DNA of 64,000 nt from positions 151,632 to 215,631 of the forward strand of contig NZ_JBHIKY010000007.1 in the NCBI RefSeq assembly GCF_042139015.1, written 5' to 3'. A model generated the notes under the pieces. That model was not told where the DNA came from, made no database searches, and saw only the letters and a program-made list of their open reading frames with translations. The DNA is from JBHIKY01 sp042139015. GTDB taxonomy: Bacteria; Bacillota; Bacilli; Bacillales; Marinococcaceae. Shown here in pieces: positions 17,287-26,396 of this stretch (within the stretch, counting starts at the first letter, position 1; the number at the start of each line of letters is the position of its first letter). Made by a program: the position numbers and the translations under genes.

Positions 17287-17967
17287 TTAATCTGCCATTC
17301 CAATGGCTACTTTTAGATTCGAGTTGCGTTCCCGGATGGCATCCATTAAATCCTTATCACTGATCGTTTCTTTTTTCGCAATTAGATAAGTAAGCTGATA
17401 CATTGTTCCCAGGTTCGTCGTTTCAACCATATTCAATTGATGATACTCTAAATATTCTTCGAAAATATCGTCAAAAACATTCTCGTAGTGCATGTTTTCT
17501 GGGATTGTTATCTTCAAGGATTTATATGACCCTTTTATACCGCCGTAATCAAATGCGAAGAGAATATAAATTAAGATCGATAAAACTATCGTGAACATAA
17601 CAGCCAGCATATAAAACCCGAGACCGCAGGCTATTCCGGCAGCCATTCCAAAAAAAATAAAAGCAATATCCTTCGGATCACTCATTGCACTTCGGAACCG
17701 AATAATAGAAAAGGCTCCGACAAGCCCAAATGCTACAGCTATATTGTTTCCAATTACGATCATTATGATCGCTACAACGGACGACATAATAATAATGGTA
17801 TGTACAAAAGATTGCGAATAACGGCCGCTTTTATGGGTCTTTTTATATAAAAAAGTAATGATAAGACTGAGCAGAAAACTTAACCCTATTGCTGCTGCCC
17901 CTTCTAACACTACTGCCCTCGTCGTGAAGTCCGAAAAATTCCTAATTTCATCCATAAATTGACTCAT
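17287..17967 (-). CDS. DUF4956 membrane protein
   Basis: 226 residues: four hydrophobic segments in the first 150 residues, with the family signature GLVGAFSIIRFRSAMSDPKD between helices, then a cytosolic domain. DUF4956 proteins recur beside CotH-kinase and VTC-type polyphosphate polymerase genes; here the CotH protein is divergent from it across a 248-bp spacer, while no VTC gene is present. Function unresolved. AAGGGGATA precedes the ATG. Confidence 0.88.
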   Translation of the reverse strand: MSQFMDEIRNFSDFTTRAVVLEGAAAIGLSFLLSLIITFLYKKTHKSGRYSQSFVHTIIIMSSVVAIIMIVIGNNIAVAFGLVGAFSIIRFRSAMSDPKDIAFIFFGMAAGIACGLGFYMLAVMFTIVLSILIYILFAFDYGGIKGSYKSLKITIPENMHYENVFDDIFEEYLEYHQLNMVETTNLGTMYQLTYLIAKKETISDKDLMDAIRERNSNLKVAIGMAD

Positions 17968-18152
17968 TAAAATATCCCCTTATTTAAGTGTCCCCTATGT
18001 GAGTATTTATCCCCCAACCCCAAGTAATAACTATACCATTTGTTATAGAGTAGGTCATGAATTATTTTACTTGATTTTACACTTAGATGAAACACTTGGA
18101 AAAAAATCAGGACTGCTTATCTAAACAGAGTCTGTCTGCGGATTATGGATTC

Positions 18153-18161
18153 TGTTATAAT
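18153..18161 (+). promoter_or_regulatory. Extended -10 promoter of the CotH gene
   Basis: TGTTATAAT, an extended -10 (TGnTATAAT), about 55 bp before the TTG start; the -35 region is weak. Confidence 0.55.
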
Positions 18162-18215
18162 GTACAAAGTCTTATTTTCCATTAGCATGCTGTAAAGAAA
18201 GGCAGGGTCCGTGCG

Positions 18216-21200
18216 TTGAAAAAGATATTTAAGAGAATTACGGCATTGATGCTGCTCCCCATTGCATTTGCTGTTGCTGCTGCAGTGTTTTTCCTGGCAG
18301 ACAGCAGTGATGTAAATTTTGAAGATGAAAATCTTGAAGCCGCTGTGCGGGAGGAGCTCGAACAACCTGCCGGTCCGGTAAGGCAGGAAGATCTGCAGGA
18401 AGTGGATGTACTTGATTTAAGCAATAAAGGTATTACTTCTATAGAAGGTATTGAAAAGTTTATAACTGTGCGGGATCTGGATTTACAGGGAAACCGCATT
18501 GAAGATATAGAACCACTAGAAGACTTAATATACTTAGAGAGCTTAAATTTGCGCGGCAACCAATTGGGAGATTTGTCCTCCATAGAAGGTATGGAACGGT
18601 TAGATTCTCTGGATGTCAGGGATACAGGCATCAAGGACTTGACTCCGCTCTCCTCGATGAGAGTACTTTCTGACTTAAATGTCCGCGGCAACAGCATTAA
18701 AGATCTAGCTCCGCTTGAAAATATGAGTTCACTCATAACCCTAAATGCGCGAAATAATCAGATTGAAAACATATCCGTTTTATCAGAGCTCAGTGAGCTG
18801 GAGGATATTAATCTTCGAAATAACCACATTGAAGATTTTTCTCCTCTGTTTGACCTTCCTCACCTGACTCAGAGAGTATTTGTTTCGGGGAATCCTGGGT
18901 TTGATATAGAAGAATTTGCACCATTATACGACCAAGTAGAAAATGTAGATATAGAGGATCCGGAAGCCGCAGTCGTGTTTAATAAACAAGGAGGGTCTTT
19001 CGAAAACCCTCAAACCATTGAATTGAGTCAGCTATTAAACGAAGAAGGAACTATCCGTTATACATTGGACGGAAGCGAACCGGATGAAAATTCAAGAGAA
19101 TACACCGAACCAATTGAAGTAGAAGAAACCACTGTAGTAAAAGCAAAGTTTTTCGACCGCTATGATAATCCTGGAGCATTGACTGCTAATTCTTATGTAA
19201 TCGGAGAGGAAAGTACTTTTCCAATTGTGTCTGTATCTGGGAATCCTGATGATTTTTTCGGAGATACCACCGGCATATATGCTCAGGGACCAGGTTATGA
19301 TGAGAATGCTGATAATCCCCATGAAAACGCTAATTATATGCAAACCGGCGAGCAGTGGGAACGAGAAGTAACGGTTGAAATGTATAAGCCGGATCAAACA
19401 CAGATGATCCATCAGCAGGCAGGAATAAGACTTCACGGAAATGCGAGCAGACATGCGCCTAAGAAGTCTTTCCGTTTGTACGGTCGTGCTGATTACAGCT
19501 CTGAAAATACGTTTGCATATCCACTTTTTGAAAATGAAGAGCAGAGTGAATATAATCGCCTCCTTCTGCGCAGCTCTGGAAACGACTGGGACGAAACCGT
19601 ATTCAGAGATGCATTTCTGCAGGAGCTCATTGATGGATTCAATGTAGAAACTCAGGCAGTGCAGCCTGCACAGCTGTATTTAAATGGGGAATACTGGGGT
19701 GTATATAATCTGCGCGAGCGGGTGGACCACCATTATTTTGAGTATAAATATGGTATTCTCGAGGAAAATCTGGAACTGCTGGAAAACAATTCAGAAGCAA
19801 GTTCAGGGAACAACCGTCACTATGAAAATATGAAAGAATACATTAGAGATCACGATATTTCAGACCCTGACGTGTATGCCAACGTGAATGAATTAATGGA
19901 TATTGACAGTTTCATTGATTACAATATTGCTGAGATATATACAAGAAATACGGACTGGCCCCATAATAATACGAGGTATTGGAGAGAGAAACCAAACGGG
20001 AAATGGAAATGGACTATTTTTGATCTGGATTTTTCTTACGGTCTGGAAGGAGTGCCTGAGACTTCCGCTCATCACACGCTGGATCTTGCCACAGCCACAG
20101 ACAACCGTGAGTGGCATCCAAATGACTGGTCCACGTTTTTGCTTCGATCCCTGCTTGAGAATGAGGAATTCCGTGCTGAATTTACTGGGAAATTTTCTCA
20201 TTATTTAAATACACATTTTAATTCGGACAGGGTAACGACGAAACTGAATGAATATGAAGAGTTGTATGAACCAGAAATGGAGCGGAATATTGAACGCTGG
20301 GAAGCACCAGCAGATATGAATGAGTGGCATGAGCATGTGAATGTAATGCGGGAATTTGGACAGGAAAGGCCGGACTTTATGTACGCCCACCTTGTTGATA
20401 AATTTGACGTGAGTGGATATTTACATCTTGCATTTAATATGGATAGCGGTCATGATATTCAGGTTTATGGTAAAGAGGTGCCCCTCGAAAATGGGGAATG
20501 GTCTGGAAAATATATTGCTGACAGCTCTCTCAAAATTGAAGTGGACGGTAAGCCGGCAGTGCTCTCCACAGAGAATGAAGACGTCGATACTGATAAAAAT
20601 GGTAATCTGACAGCAAATGCCTCCGCTTCAGCCGAGGTGAAGGTAGCTGACAGCAATGGTGATGAGATTGGAACTATACAGGTAGAAGGAAAAAATGTAG
20701 AAGAAGACAGCATTTCTCTGGAGGTAGGAGAAGATTTGAATCTGGCTGAAGCATTTGGTGAACAAGGGCAATATGCGGAAATCAGCAGTCCTCGTTTAGG
20801 GGACATAAATGAAGATACCTTCACAGCCAAAGGGAATGGAGAAGGACTTCTTACTATTCACAATGAAGAAGATGAAGTTATATCTATGATTCGCCTGACT
20901 ATCACAGACATTCCTGATGAAGCTCGAATCTTTAATCAGACTCATCCGGAGATTCACTATGAAGGAAATTGGCAGCGCAGAGAAAATGACACATACTACG
21001 ATGGAAATGCTACTTTTAGTGATGAGGAAGGAGATTACATCGAGATTCCATTTGAAGGCACTGGAATTCGATGGTTCGGATATCAAACTGAGACACAGGG
21101 AATTGCTGAAGTTGAGGTTGATGGAGAAGCTCCAGAGGAAGTGGATACCTACGCTGAAGAACCCGCCTACCAAACGGAGATATATTCAGTTGAGGGGCTT

Positions 21201-21302
21201 GACTATGGAGAGCACACTCTGACAATTAGAGTGACAGGTGGCCAAAATCAAAATTCAAATGGCCAGCGAATAAATATCGACAGCTTTGAAGTAATACAGT
21301 AG
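18216..21302 (+). CDS. LRR / chitobiase-like / CotH-kinase surface protein
   Basis: 1028 residues. The order is: signal peptide or anchor (residues 7-28); six or more internalin-like leucine-rich repeats (about 60-240, e.g. LNLRGNQLGDLSSIEGMERL); a chitobiase/hexosaminidase C-terminal type beta domain (about 255-328, GTIRYTLDGSEPDENS); a CotH-kinase domain (about 335-700, with IRLHGNASRHAPKKSFRLYG, LRSSGNDWD and WKWTIFDLDFSYG, the last likely metal-binding Asp); and a C-terminal jelly-roll-like carbohydrate-binding module (about 915-1028). CotH in Bacillus phosphorylates spore-coat protein. The TTG start is preceded by AAAGAAAGG at a long spacing. It is strongly acidic, which suits an extracellular location in salt. 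Confidence 0.88.
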   Translation: MKKIFKRITALMLLPIAFAVAAAVFFLADSSDVNFEDENLEAAVREELEQPAGPVRQEDLQEVDVLDLSNKGITSIEGIEKFITVRDLDLQGNRIEDIEPLEDLIYLESLNLRGNQLGDLSSIEGMERLDSLDVRDTGIKDLTPLSSMRVLSDLNVRGNSIKDLAPLENMSSLITLNARNNQIENISVLSELSELEDINLRNNHIEDFSPLFDLPHLTQRVFVSGNPGFDIEEFAPLYDQVENVDIEDPEAAVVFNKQGGSFENPQTIELSQLLNEEGTIRYTLDGSEPDENSREYTEPIEVEETTVVKAKFFDRYDNPGALTANSYVIGEESTFPIVSVSGNPDDFFGDTTGIYAQGPGYDENADNPHENANYMQTGEQWEREVTVEMYKPDQTQMIHQQAGIRLHGNASRHAPKKSFRLYGRADYSSENTFAYPLFENEEQSEYNRLLLRSSGNDWDETVFRDAFLQELIDGFNVETQAVQPAQLYLNGEYWGVYNLRERVDHHYFEYKYGILEENLELLENNSEASSGNNRHYENMKEYIRDHDISDPDVYANVNELMDIDSFIDYNIAEIYTRNTDWPHNNTRYWREKPNGKWKWTIFDLDFSYGLEGVPETSAHHTLDLATATDNREWHPNDWSTFLLRSLLENEEFRAEFTGKFSHYLNTHFNSDRVTTKLNEYEELYEPEMERNIERWEAPADMNEWHEHVNVMREFGQERPDFMYAHLVDKFDVSGYLHLAFNMDSGHDIQVYGKEVPLENGEWSGKYIADSSLKIEVDGKPAVLSTENEDVDTDKNGNLTANASASAEVKVADSNGDEIGTIQVEGKNVEEDSISLEVGEDLNLAEAFGEQGQYAEISSPRLGDINEDTFTAKGNGEGLLTIHNEEDEVISMIRLTITDIPDEARIFNQTHPEIHYEGNWQRRENDTYYDGNATFSDEEGDYIEIPFEGTGIRWFGYQTETQGIAEVEVDGEAPEEVDTYAEEPAYQTEIYSVEGLDYGEHTLTIRVTGGQNQNSNGQRINIDSFEVIQ

Positions 21303-21359
21303 CGTCAAACAAAACAATTCAGCGTCCCTTAGTAGATCATATAATAATAGGAAACAGGA

Positions 21360-21416
21360 AAAACACCGCCTAAGTCGTATGTAATCAAACGACTATCAGG
21401 AGGTGTTTTTCTTTTT
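21360..21416 (+). terminator. Terminator of the CotH gene
   Basis: AAACACCGCCT and AGGAGGTGTTT with an inner GTCGT/ACGAC stem, then TTTTCTTTTTC. Confidence 0.85.
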
Positions 21417-21452
21417 CTTTATGAGTTAATAGCATGTTTTTAGCATAAAAAA

Positions 21453-21492
21453 TTGCCACCGTCCCGCTTATACAGGGCCGTGGCAGTATAGG
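21453..21492 (-). terminator. Terminator of glcB
   Basis: On the minus strand GCCAC and GTGGC enclose a GC-rich, partly paired interior and are followed by AATTTTTTATG. Confidence 0.7.
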
Positions 21493-21539
21493 TGTTTTTT
21501 CTCAATAAGCTAGTTCAAACAGGTGAACATGGTTCTGAG

Positions 21540-23717
21540 CTATTTTCTTGCTAATTGCTTTTGCTTAGCTTCTAATCGACGTTGATGCAGAATCGGCTCT
21601 GTATACCCGCTCGGCTGGTTGTATCCTTTAAATACAAGGTCACAAGCTGCTTGAAAAGCAACTGAGTCATTAAAATCAGCAGCCATTTCCTGATAATCAG
21701 GGTCTCCGGCGTTCTGCTTATCTACCACTTTCGCCATACGCTTCAGCGTTTCCATGACCTGCTCCTCTGTGCAGATACCATGATGAAGCCAGTTTGCCAT
21801 GTGCTGACTTGAGATCCTTAAAGTAGCACGGTCTTCCATGAGAGCTACGTTATTTATATCGGGAACCTTCGAGCACCCGATACCTGCATCAACCCAGCGG
21901 ACGACATATCCAAGAATTCCTTGAGCATTGTTATCCAGTTCCTGTTGAATTTCATCAGCACTCCAGTCCGGCTTTTCTGCAACTGGAATCTGCAGAATAT
22001 CATCCTGGAGATCTTGTGCTTTCTGCAGCAGCTCTTTTTGTACTTCTTTGACATTCACTTGATGATAGTGAAGGGCATGTAAAGATGCAGCTGTCGGAGA
22101 AGGTACCCATGCTGTATTCGCTCCGGCTTTCAGCTGTCCTATTTTTTGTTCCAGCATATCTGCCATAAGATCTGGCATCGCCCACATTCCTTTGCCAATT
22201 TGTGCGTGCCCCTGCAGTCCGGACTCCAAACCAATGAAGACATTAGATTTTTCATAGGCCTGAAGCCATGTGGAAGATTTCATATCACTTTTTCGAATCA
22301 TCGGTCCCGCTTCTATTGAAGTATGCATTTCATCTCCCGTACGGTCTAAAAAGCCTGTGTTAATAAAGACAACTCTTTCTTTCACTTCACGTATGCAGGC
22401 TTTTAAATTTAAGGAGGTGCGACGTTCTTCATCCATTACACCTATCTTTAGCGTGTTGCGGGAAAGGCCGAGTAAATCCTCTGTTTTATTAAAAAGCTTA
22501 TTTGAAAATGCTACTTCTCTTGAACCATGCATTTTAGGTTTTACGATATAGACGGAGCCTTTCTCAGAGTTTTTATATTTACTGTTTCTTAGTAAGTCAT
22601 GTTTAGCGATCAGGCTTGTAAACACCGTATCTAATATACCTTCTGGTACTTCATTTCCGTTTTCATCCAACACAGCATGATTCGTCATCAAATGTCCGAC
22701 ATTACGCACAAACATCAGCGCTCTGCCTGAGAGAGTGAGTTCCCCTCCATGAGGCGTATTATAATGACGATCCGGGTTCAGTTCCCTCGTAACCGTTTTC
22801 ATACTTTTTTTAAAGGAGGTGCTTAAGTTCCCTTTCATTAAACCGAGCCAGTTCCGGTAAACGAGAACTTTATCCTCTGCATCAACTGCTGCAACAGAAT
22901 CTTCACAATCCATGATAGAAGTGATAGCAGATTCCATGAGAATATCCTTGATGCCTGCTTTGTCTGTTTTTCCTATGGAATCGTCCCGATCTACTTGTAG
23001 TTCCATATGAATATCATTATTTTTTAATAGAACAGCATCTGGCTCTGTTTCCATTCCGGTGTATCCTGCGAATAACTGTTCATTTTTCAACCCAGTTTCA
23101 CTGTCACTTTCGAGTGAGACACGAAGACTTCCCTGCTTTACTTGGTACTTAACCGCATCTTTATGCGATCCCTCGGAAAGCGGACAAACATTATCAAGAA
23201 ATTCTTTAGCGTATTCAATTACACGATTCCCACGCACCGCGTTGTAGCCATCTGTTATTTCAGCTCCATCTTCTTCACTGATCGCATCTGTTCCATAAAG
23301 CGCGTCATATAAACTTCCCCAGCGTGCATTTGCCGCGTTTAGTGCATACCGGGCATTACTCATTGGAACAACCAGCTGAGGCCCCGCCTGAATCGCTGCT
23401 TCATCATCTACGTTTTCAGTTGTCACTTTAAAATCGCCTGCCGGCGGTTCTAAATAATTAATTTCTTTAAGGAAGGATTTGTAAGCCTGAAAATCAAATC
23501 TTTTATTTTCTTTGTGCCAGCTATGGATTTTATTCTGAATTTCATCGCGTTTTTGTAATAATTCTTTGTTTTCCGGTGCCATTTCATGAATTATTTCACT
23601 TAGTCCGTTCCAAAAGCTTTCACTGGTTACTTCACTTCCCGGAAGTGCTTCCTTGTTTACAAACTCATACAGCTCGGTTGCAACTTGCAGCTTACCAGAT
23701 TTCACATATTTCTCCAC
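21540..23717 (-). CDS. glcB: Malate synthase G
   Basis: 725 residues, the length of the monomeric G isoform, which condenses glyoxylate with acetyl-CoA to malate. Diagnostic stretches include ANARWGSLYDALYGTD, ITSIMDCEDSVAAVD (metal-binding Glu/Asp), FVRNVGHLMTN and SPTAASLHALHYHQ. The start is GTG at 23717 with AAGGAGG upstream. It is preceded by its own promoter and a KdgR-like palindrome, and upstream on the same strand is an IclR regulator, its probable controller. With lactate and glycerate genes nearby, it suggests use of glycolate/glyoxylate or acetate. Confidence 0.95.
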   Translation of the reverse strand: MEKYVKSGKLQVATELYEFVNKEALPGSEVTSESFWNGLSEIIHEMAPENKELLQKRDEIQNKIHSWHKENKRFDFQAYKSFLKEINYLEPPAGDFKVTTENVDDEAAIQAGPQLVVPMSNARYALNAANARWGSLYDALYGTDAISEEDGAEITDGYNAVRGNRVIEYAKEFLDNVCPLSEGSHKDAVKYQVKQGSLRVSLESDSETGLKNEQLFAGYTGMETEPDAVLLKNNDIHMELQVDRDDSIGKTDKAGIKDILMESAITSIMDCEDSVAAVDAEDKVLVYRNWLGLMKGNLSTSFKKSMKTVTRELNPDRHYNTPHGGELTLSGRALMFVRNVGHLMTNHAVLDENGNEVPEGILDTVFTSLIAKHDLLRNSKYKNSEKGSVYIVKPKMHGSREVAFSNKLFNKTEDLLGLSRNTLKIGVMDEERRTSLNLKACIREVKERVVFINTGFLDRTGDEMHTSIEAGPMIRKSDMKSSTWLQAYEKSNVFIGLESGLQGHAQIGKGMWAMPDLMADMLEQKIGQLKAGANTAWVPSPTAASLHALHYHQVNVKEVQKELLQKAQDLQDDILQIPVAEKPDWSADEIQQELDNNAQGILGYVVRWVDAGIGCSKVPDINNVALMEDRATLRISSQHMANWLHHGICTEEQVMETLKRMAKVVDKQNAGDPDYQEMAADFNDSVAFQAACDLVFKGYNQPSGYTEPILHQRRLEAKQKQLARK

Positions 23718-23754
23718 TTAAAACATCCTCCTTATAGGAAAATTGTTGCTTATT

Positions 23755-23772
23755 ATGAAACGCTGTTTCTAT
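23755..23772. promoter_or_regulatory. Putative IclR-family operator at glcB
   Basis: ATGAAACGCTGTTTCTAT: GAAAC/GTTTC arms around three bases, resembling the KdgR/IclR-type consensus, positioned just downstream of the glcB -10 box. Confidence 0.6.
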
Positions 23773-23776
23773 TTTA

Positions 23777-23805
23777 ATTTTATCATGATTCTACTGCTAT
23801 TTCAA
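23777..23805 (-). promoter_or_regulatory. glcB sigma-A promoter
   Basis: Minus strand TTGAAA, 17-nt spacer, TAAAAT, about 60 bp before the GTG start. Confidence 0.75.
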
Positions 23806-23810
23806 TCGAA

Positions 23811-23852
23811 AAAAGAGCGCAGATTCTATGCTGATCTACGCTCTAAGAAGTA
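23811..23852 (-). terminator. Terminator of the iclR gene
   Basis: AGAGCGTAGAT / ATCTGCGCTCT stem followed by TTTTTTCG on the minus strand; it separates iclR from glcB transcription. Confidence 0.85.
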
Positions 23853-23854
23853 AA

Positions 23855-24631
23855 TTACTTTATATATTGATTATAAAGGGATTCGTCAAATCCAAGCCTG
23901 GAGGAAACCTTTCTTCCGGCATCCATTATATAATCTTTTAGTATGTTCAGCCTGTCATCCCCCATTCGTATAGACGGTCCTGAGATGCTTATCGCTCCTG
24001 AGATCTCTCCTCTAAAATTAAAGATAGGACAGGCAATGCAGGTAATACCTATTTCGTTTTCTTCTCTTTCTATCCCGTAGCCCCGTTTTTTGATCTCTGT
24101 TAAATTAAGAATTAATTCTTCCGGATCTGTCAATGTGTTTTTCGTATGAGGGGGCAGTCCTTTCAAGTTAATAATCTGTCTTGCTTCCTCTTCGGAAAGG
24201 TAAGCAAGAATGGTTTTGCCTGCACTCGTACAATGCATTGGTGCACGTTTTCCCACTTGGGAGTGCATTCGAAGCGTTTCATTCCCTTCCAGCTTTTCTA
24301 TATACACCGCTTCTTTTTGAGAATAGATCACAAGATGGATCACTTCATTCGTCAATTCTTCAAGCTTCTTTAAATAGGGGGCCGCTTCTTTTCGAATATC
24401 CATCGAGTCAAGAAGTTTAGAGCTCAGCTCCAGATACTGATAACCTAAACGATATCTCTTAGTCACTAAATCCTGTTCAATAAATCCATGCTCCATCAAG
24501 GTAGCCAGCAGCCTAAATATCGAGCTTTTATTTAATTCGAGCTTGTCTGCAAGCTCCGTCACACCATAACCATCTTTTTTGGTACTCACTAATTTAATGA
24601 TTGTCAATGCTCTATCTACTGATTTGACCAT
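23855..24631 (-). CDS. IclR-family regulator, probably of glcB
   Basis: 258 residues: N-terminal winged helix (about 4-60, YGVTELADKLELNKSSIFRL), then the IclR effector domain with MHCTSAGKTILAYL (about 130) and EIGITCIACPIFNFRGE (about 185). The target is inferred from its position next to glcB and the palindrome in the glcB promoter. Effectors of relatives are small acids such as glyoxylate or pyruvate; none is shown here. Confidence 0.85.
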   Translation of the reverse strand: MVKSVDRALTIIKLVSTKKDGYGVTELADKLELNKSSIFRLLATLMEHGFIEQDLVTKRYRLGYQYLELSSKLLDSMDIRKEAAPYLKKLEELTNEVIHLVIYSQKEAVYIEKLEGNETLRMHSQVGKRAPMHCTSAGKTILAYLSEEEARQIINLKGLPPHTKNTLTDPEELILNLTEIKKRGYGIEREENEIGITCIACPIFNFRGEISGAISISGPSIRMGDDRLNILKDYIMDAGRKVSSRLGFDESLYNQYIK

Positions 24632-24720
24632 GCTGAACCCCCTATCCCATTCCTATTTCTTATTTTCGTGTGAGTAAATCGTATTATTGATTGTATTATA
24701 TCACTTCTGTTCTCAACATA

Positions 24721-24757
24721 AAAAAGGGCCATCCGAAAAAATGGACAGCCCTTTATT
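24721..24757 (-). terminator. Terminator facing the small ORF unit
   Basis: On the minus strand AAAGGGC and GCCCTTT arms with an inner TCC/GGA pairing, followed by TTTTATG. No known gene ends here; the nearest candidate is the 32-residue ORF 316 bp upstream on that strand. Confidence 0.65.
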
Positions 24758-24762
24758 GATAA

Positions 24763-24785
24763 AATTGACCTGCAGCAGGTCAATT
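24763..24785. repeat. 23-bp palindrome
   Basis: AATTGACCTG-CAG-CAGGTCAATT, 10-bp perfect arms with a 3-base centre, adjoining the terminator at 24721. Could be a protein site or a second hairpin; no promoter is evident beside it. Confidence 0.6.
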
Positions 24786-24876
24786 GTGGTATTTAGTAAT
24801 GAATTGAAGGAATTTCGTAAGTCAATTTCTCAACAGAATATACGAACGTTAACATATGTTTTCTAAACATCATTTG

Positions 24877-25069
24877 ATTCGCTTCAGGCGAACGCTTTCC
24901 GAGGGCTTGGCCTCAGCCTTCTCGTCAGCAGGCTGCCTTCGGAGTCTTCAGCTCAAGCTTATCCCTTGACGCACAGGACTTGGCCGGTTTTAATCGACCT
25001 GGAGTCGTCGCCTTACGCTACAATCGAAATGTCGTGTATTATATTCAGATTAGCATTATGAATTTGATT
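24877..25069 (+). repeat. Dispersed intergenic repeat, copy A
   Basis: About 190 bp nearly matching 34025-34189. Shared blocks are TTCGCTTCAGGCGAACGCTT, GGGCTTGGCCTCAGCC, TCTTCA-CTCAAGCT, GGAGTCGTCGCCTTACGCTA and a tail GCATTATGAATTTGATT. Copy A carries about 35 extra bases before the GGAGTCGTC block. The first block folds as a 5-bp hairpin (TTCGC/GCGAA). It overlaps the 3' side of a small ORF on the minus strand. Confidence 0.85.
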
Positions 25070-25072
25070 AAA

Positions 25073-25171
25073 TTAATATTTTTTAGTATCCTCAATGATT
25101 TGATTTGCCTGCTTTTGAAGTTCACGGGTCTCTGCCAGCACTTCAAATACAAACGTAAATAGTTTTTTCAT
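25073..25171 (-). CDS. 32-residue small protein, unknown
   Basis: ATG with AAAGAAGG 8 nt upstream, encoding MKKLFTFVFEVLAETRELQK plus QANQIIEDTKKY. A hydrophobic or amphipathic N-terminal third is followed by a charged helix. Composition and ribosome binding site favour a real gene. Its mRNA would run on through repeat copy A to the terminator at 24721. Candidate promoter on the minus strand: TTGTAT, 17 nt, TTTAAT near 25203-25231. No function is assigned; a membrane-associated regulatory peptide is one possibility. Confidence 0.55.
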   Translation of the reverse strand: MKKLFTFVFEVLAETRELQKQANQIIEDTKKY

Positions 25172-25337
25172 TAGTATACCTTCTTTCCTCTAATAATCAC
25201 CTTTATTAAATCGCAATTTCAAATAAGATACAATGTGTCCTGAACGCCATGAAAACGAAAACATTATTCATGTAAGCGGATATCATCGGGTCGATGCTTT
25301 GATTCTTAAATAATTTCAAATATGTTGAATGACAGGG

Positions 25338-25510
25338 AATTTGGCTTCCGTTTCAGCCGATAGCGGATCCCATGTCCGGCAACGCCATAAAACAGTGCTG
25401 TTTGGAGGAATTAGCGGAACCACTGTCCTGAGGACCGGTGGTGGATTGCAGCAGACCTTTCTTTCCAGCAGCCTTAAGCTGCAATCGAATGCACTTATCA
25501 ATTTGATTCA
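25338..25510. repeat. Composite repeat: 51-nt-spaced pair plus repeat tail, copy C
   Basis: Left half (25363-25432) is, on the minus strand, two GGACA-n-TCCGCT units exactly 51 bp apart, matching 63751-63828. Right half (25468-25508) carries CAGCCTTAAGCTGCAATCGA and GCACTTATCAATTTGATT, the end of the dispersed repeat seen at 24877 and 34025. Confidence 0.7.
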
Positions 25511-25599
25511 TATAAGTTGGTTATAAGGTATTCTCCATTGTTTCAGCCCCGCTTTTCTCTAAGTAAAAGTGATATATATATAAGGTAAGGGGGTTGAGA

Positions 25600-26379
25600 A
25601 TGGAAGTTGTTGTATTGATAATTCTTGGTTTTGCTTCAAGTATGTACGGTTCACTTATCGGAGCCGGCGGCGGTTTTTTATTCGTCCCCGTTCTCTTAAT
25701 GTTTTATAATATCAGTCCAGAAAATGCAGCTGGTACAGGTTTGGCCATAGTTTTTCTAAATGCAGCGGCAGGCCTGCCATTATTCTTAAAGAAGCGCAGA
25801 GTTTCCCTGCGCACAGGGAGTTTTGTAGGTATTGGAGCCTTTCCGGGTACTTTTGCCGGTGCCTGGCTCGTATCTATGAGCTCGGACGCACTCTTTAATA
25901 TATTATTCGCCTGCCTTCTTACCGGGCTCGGTACGTTTTTGATCGTAATGGATAGAAATAAATCACATACAGAAACAGGTGCGGCCGTGGAAGTGGAGCG
26001 GCCTTCCGCCGCTCTGCCTATAAATACGGCTACTTTAGCTGCCGTCGGCTGCCTGCTCGGCATCATCTCCTCTTATTTCGGTGTAGGTGGGGGCTGGCTG
26101 TTAGTTCCTTTTCTTGTGTACTGCTTTGGGTTTCATATAAAAGATGCCGCGGCTACTTCAATATTTTCACTCTCGCTTTATTCGCTTGCAGGGTTACTCC
26201 CTGCCGTATTATATGGAAACGTTGAATGGCAGATTGTGCTATGGAGCAGTATTGGTGTATTAACGGGGGCACAGGCCGGGGTCCTGCTCGCTGCTAAAAT
26301 AAAAGGAGCCGTCATCATCCGTCTCCTGGCGATCATTGTTATACTAATGGGAATACAGTTTGTTTTCCAAAATATATAA
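25600..26379 (+). CDS. TSUP (TauE/SafE) family permease
   Basis: 259 residues from the ATG at 25600, chosen because AAGGGGG lies 6 nt upstream (a TTG at 25594 is too close to it). Seven to eight hydrophobic helices with the family Gly-rich motifs GSLIGAGGGFLFVPVL (N half) and SSYFGVGGGWLLVPFLVYCF (C half). The family moves sulfite, sulfonates or other small organic anions. The LysR gene 17 bp downstream is probably cotranscribed and may sense the same substrate. Confidence 0.88.
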   Translation: MEVVVLIILGFASSMYGSLIGAGGGFLFVPVLLMFYNISPENAAGTGLAIVFLNAAAGLPLFLKKRRVSLRTGSFVGIGAFPGTFAGAWLVSMSSDALFNILFACLLTGLGTFLIVMDRNKSHTETGAAVEVERPSAALPINTATLAAVGCLLGIISSYFGVGGGWLLVPFLVYCFGFHIKDAAATSIFSLSLYSLAGLLPAVLYGNVEWQIVLWSSIGVLTGAQAGVLLAAKIKGAVIIRLLAIIVILMGIQFVFQNI

Positions 26380-26396
26380 AGAGGTGCTACCTTCAA

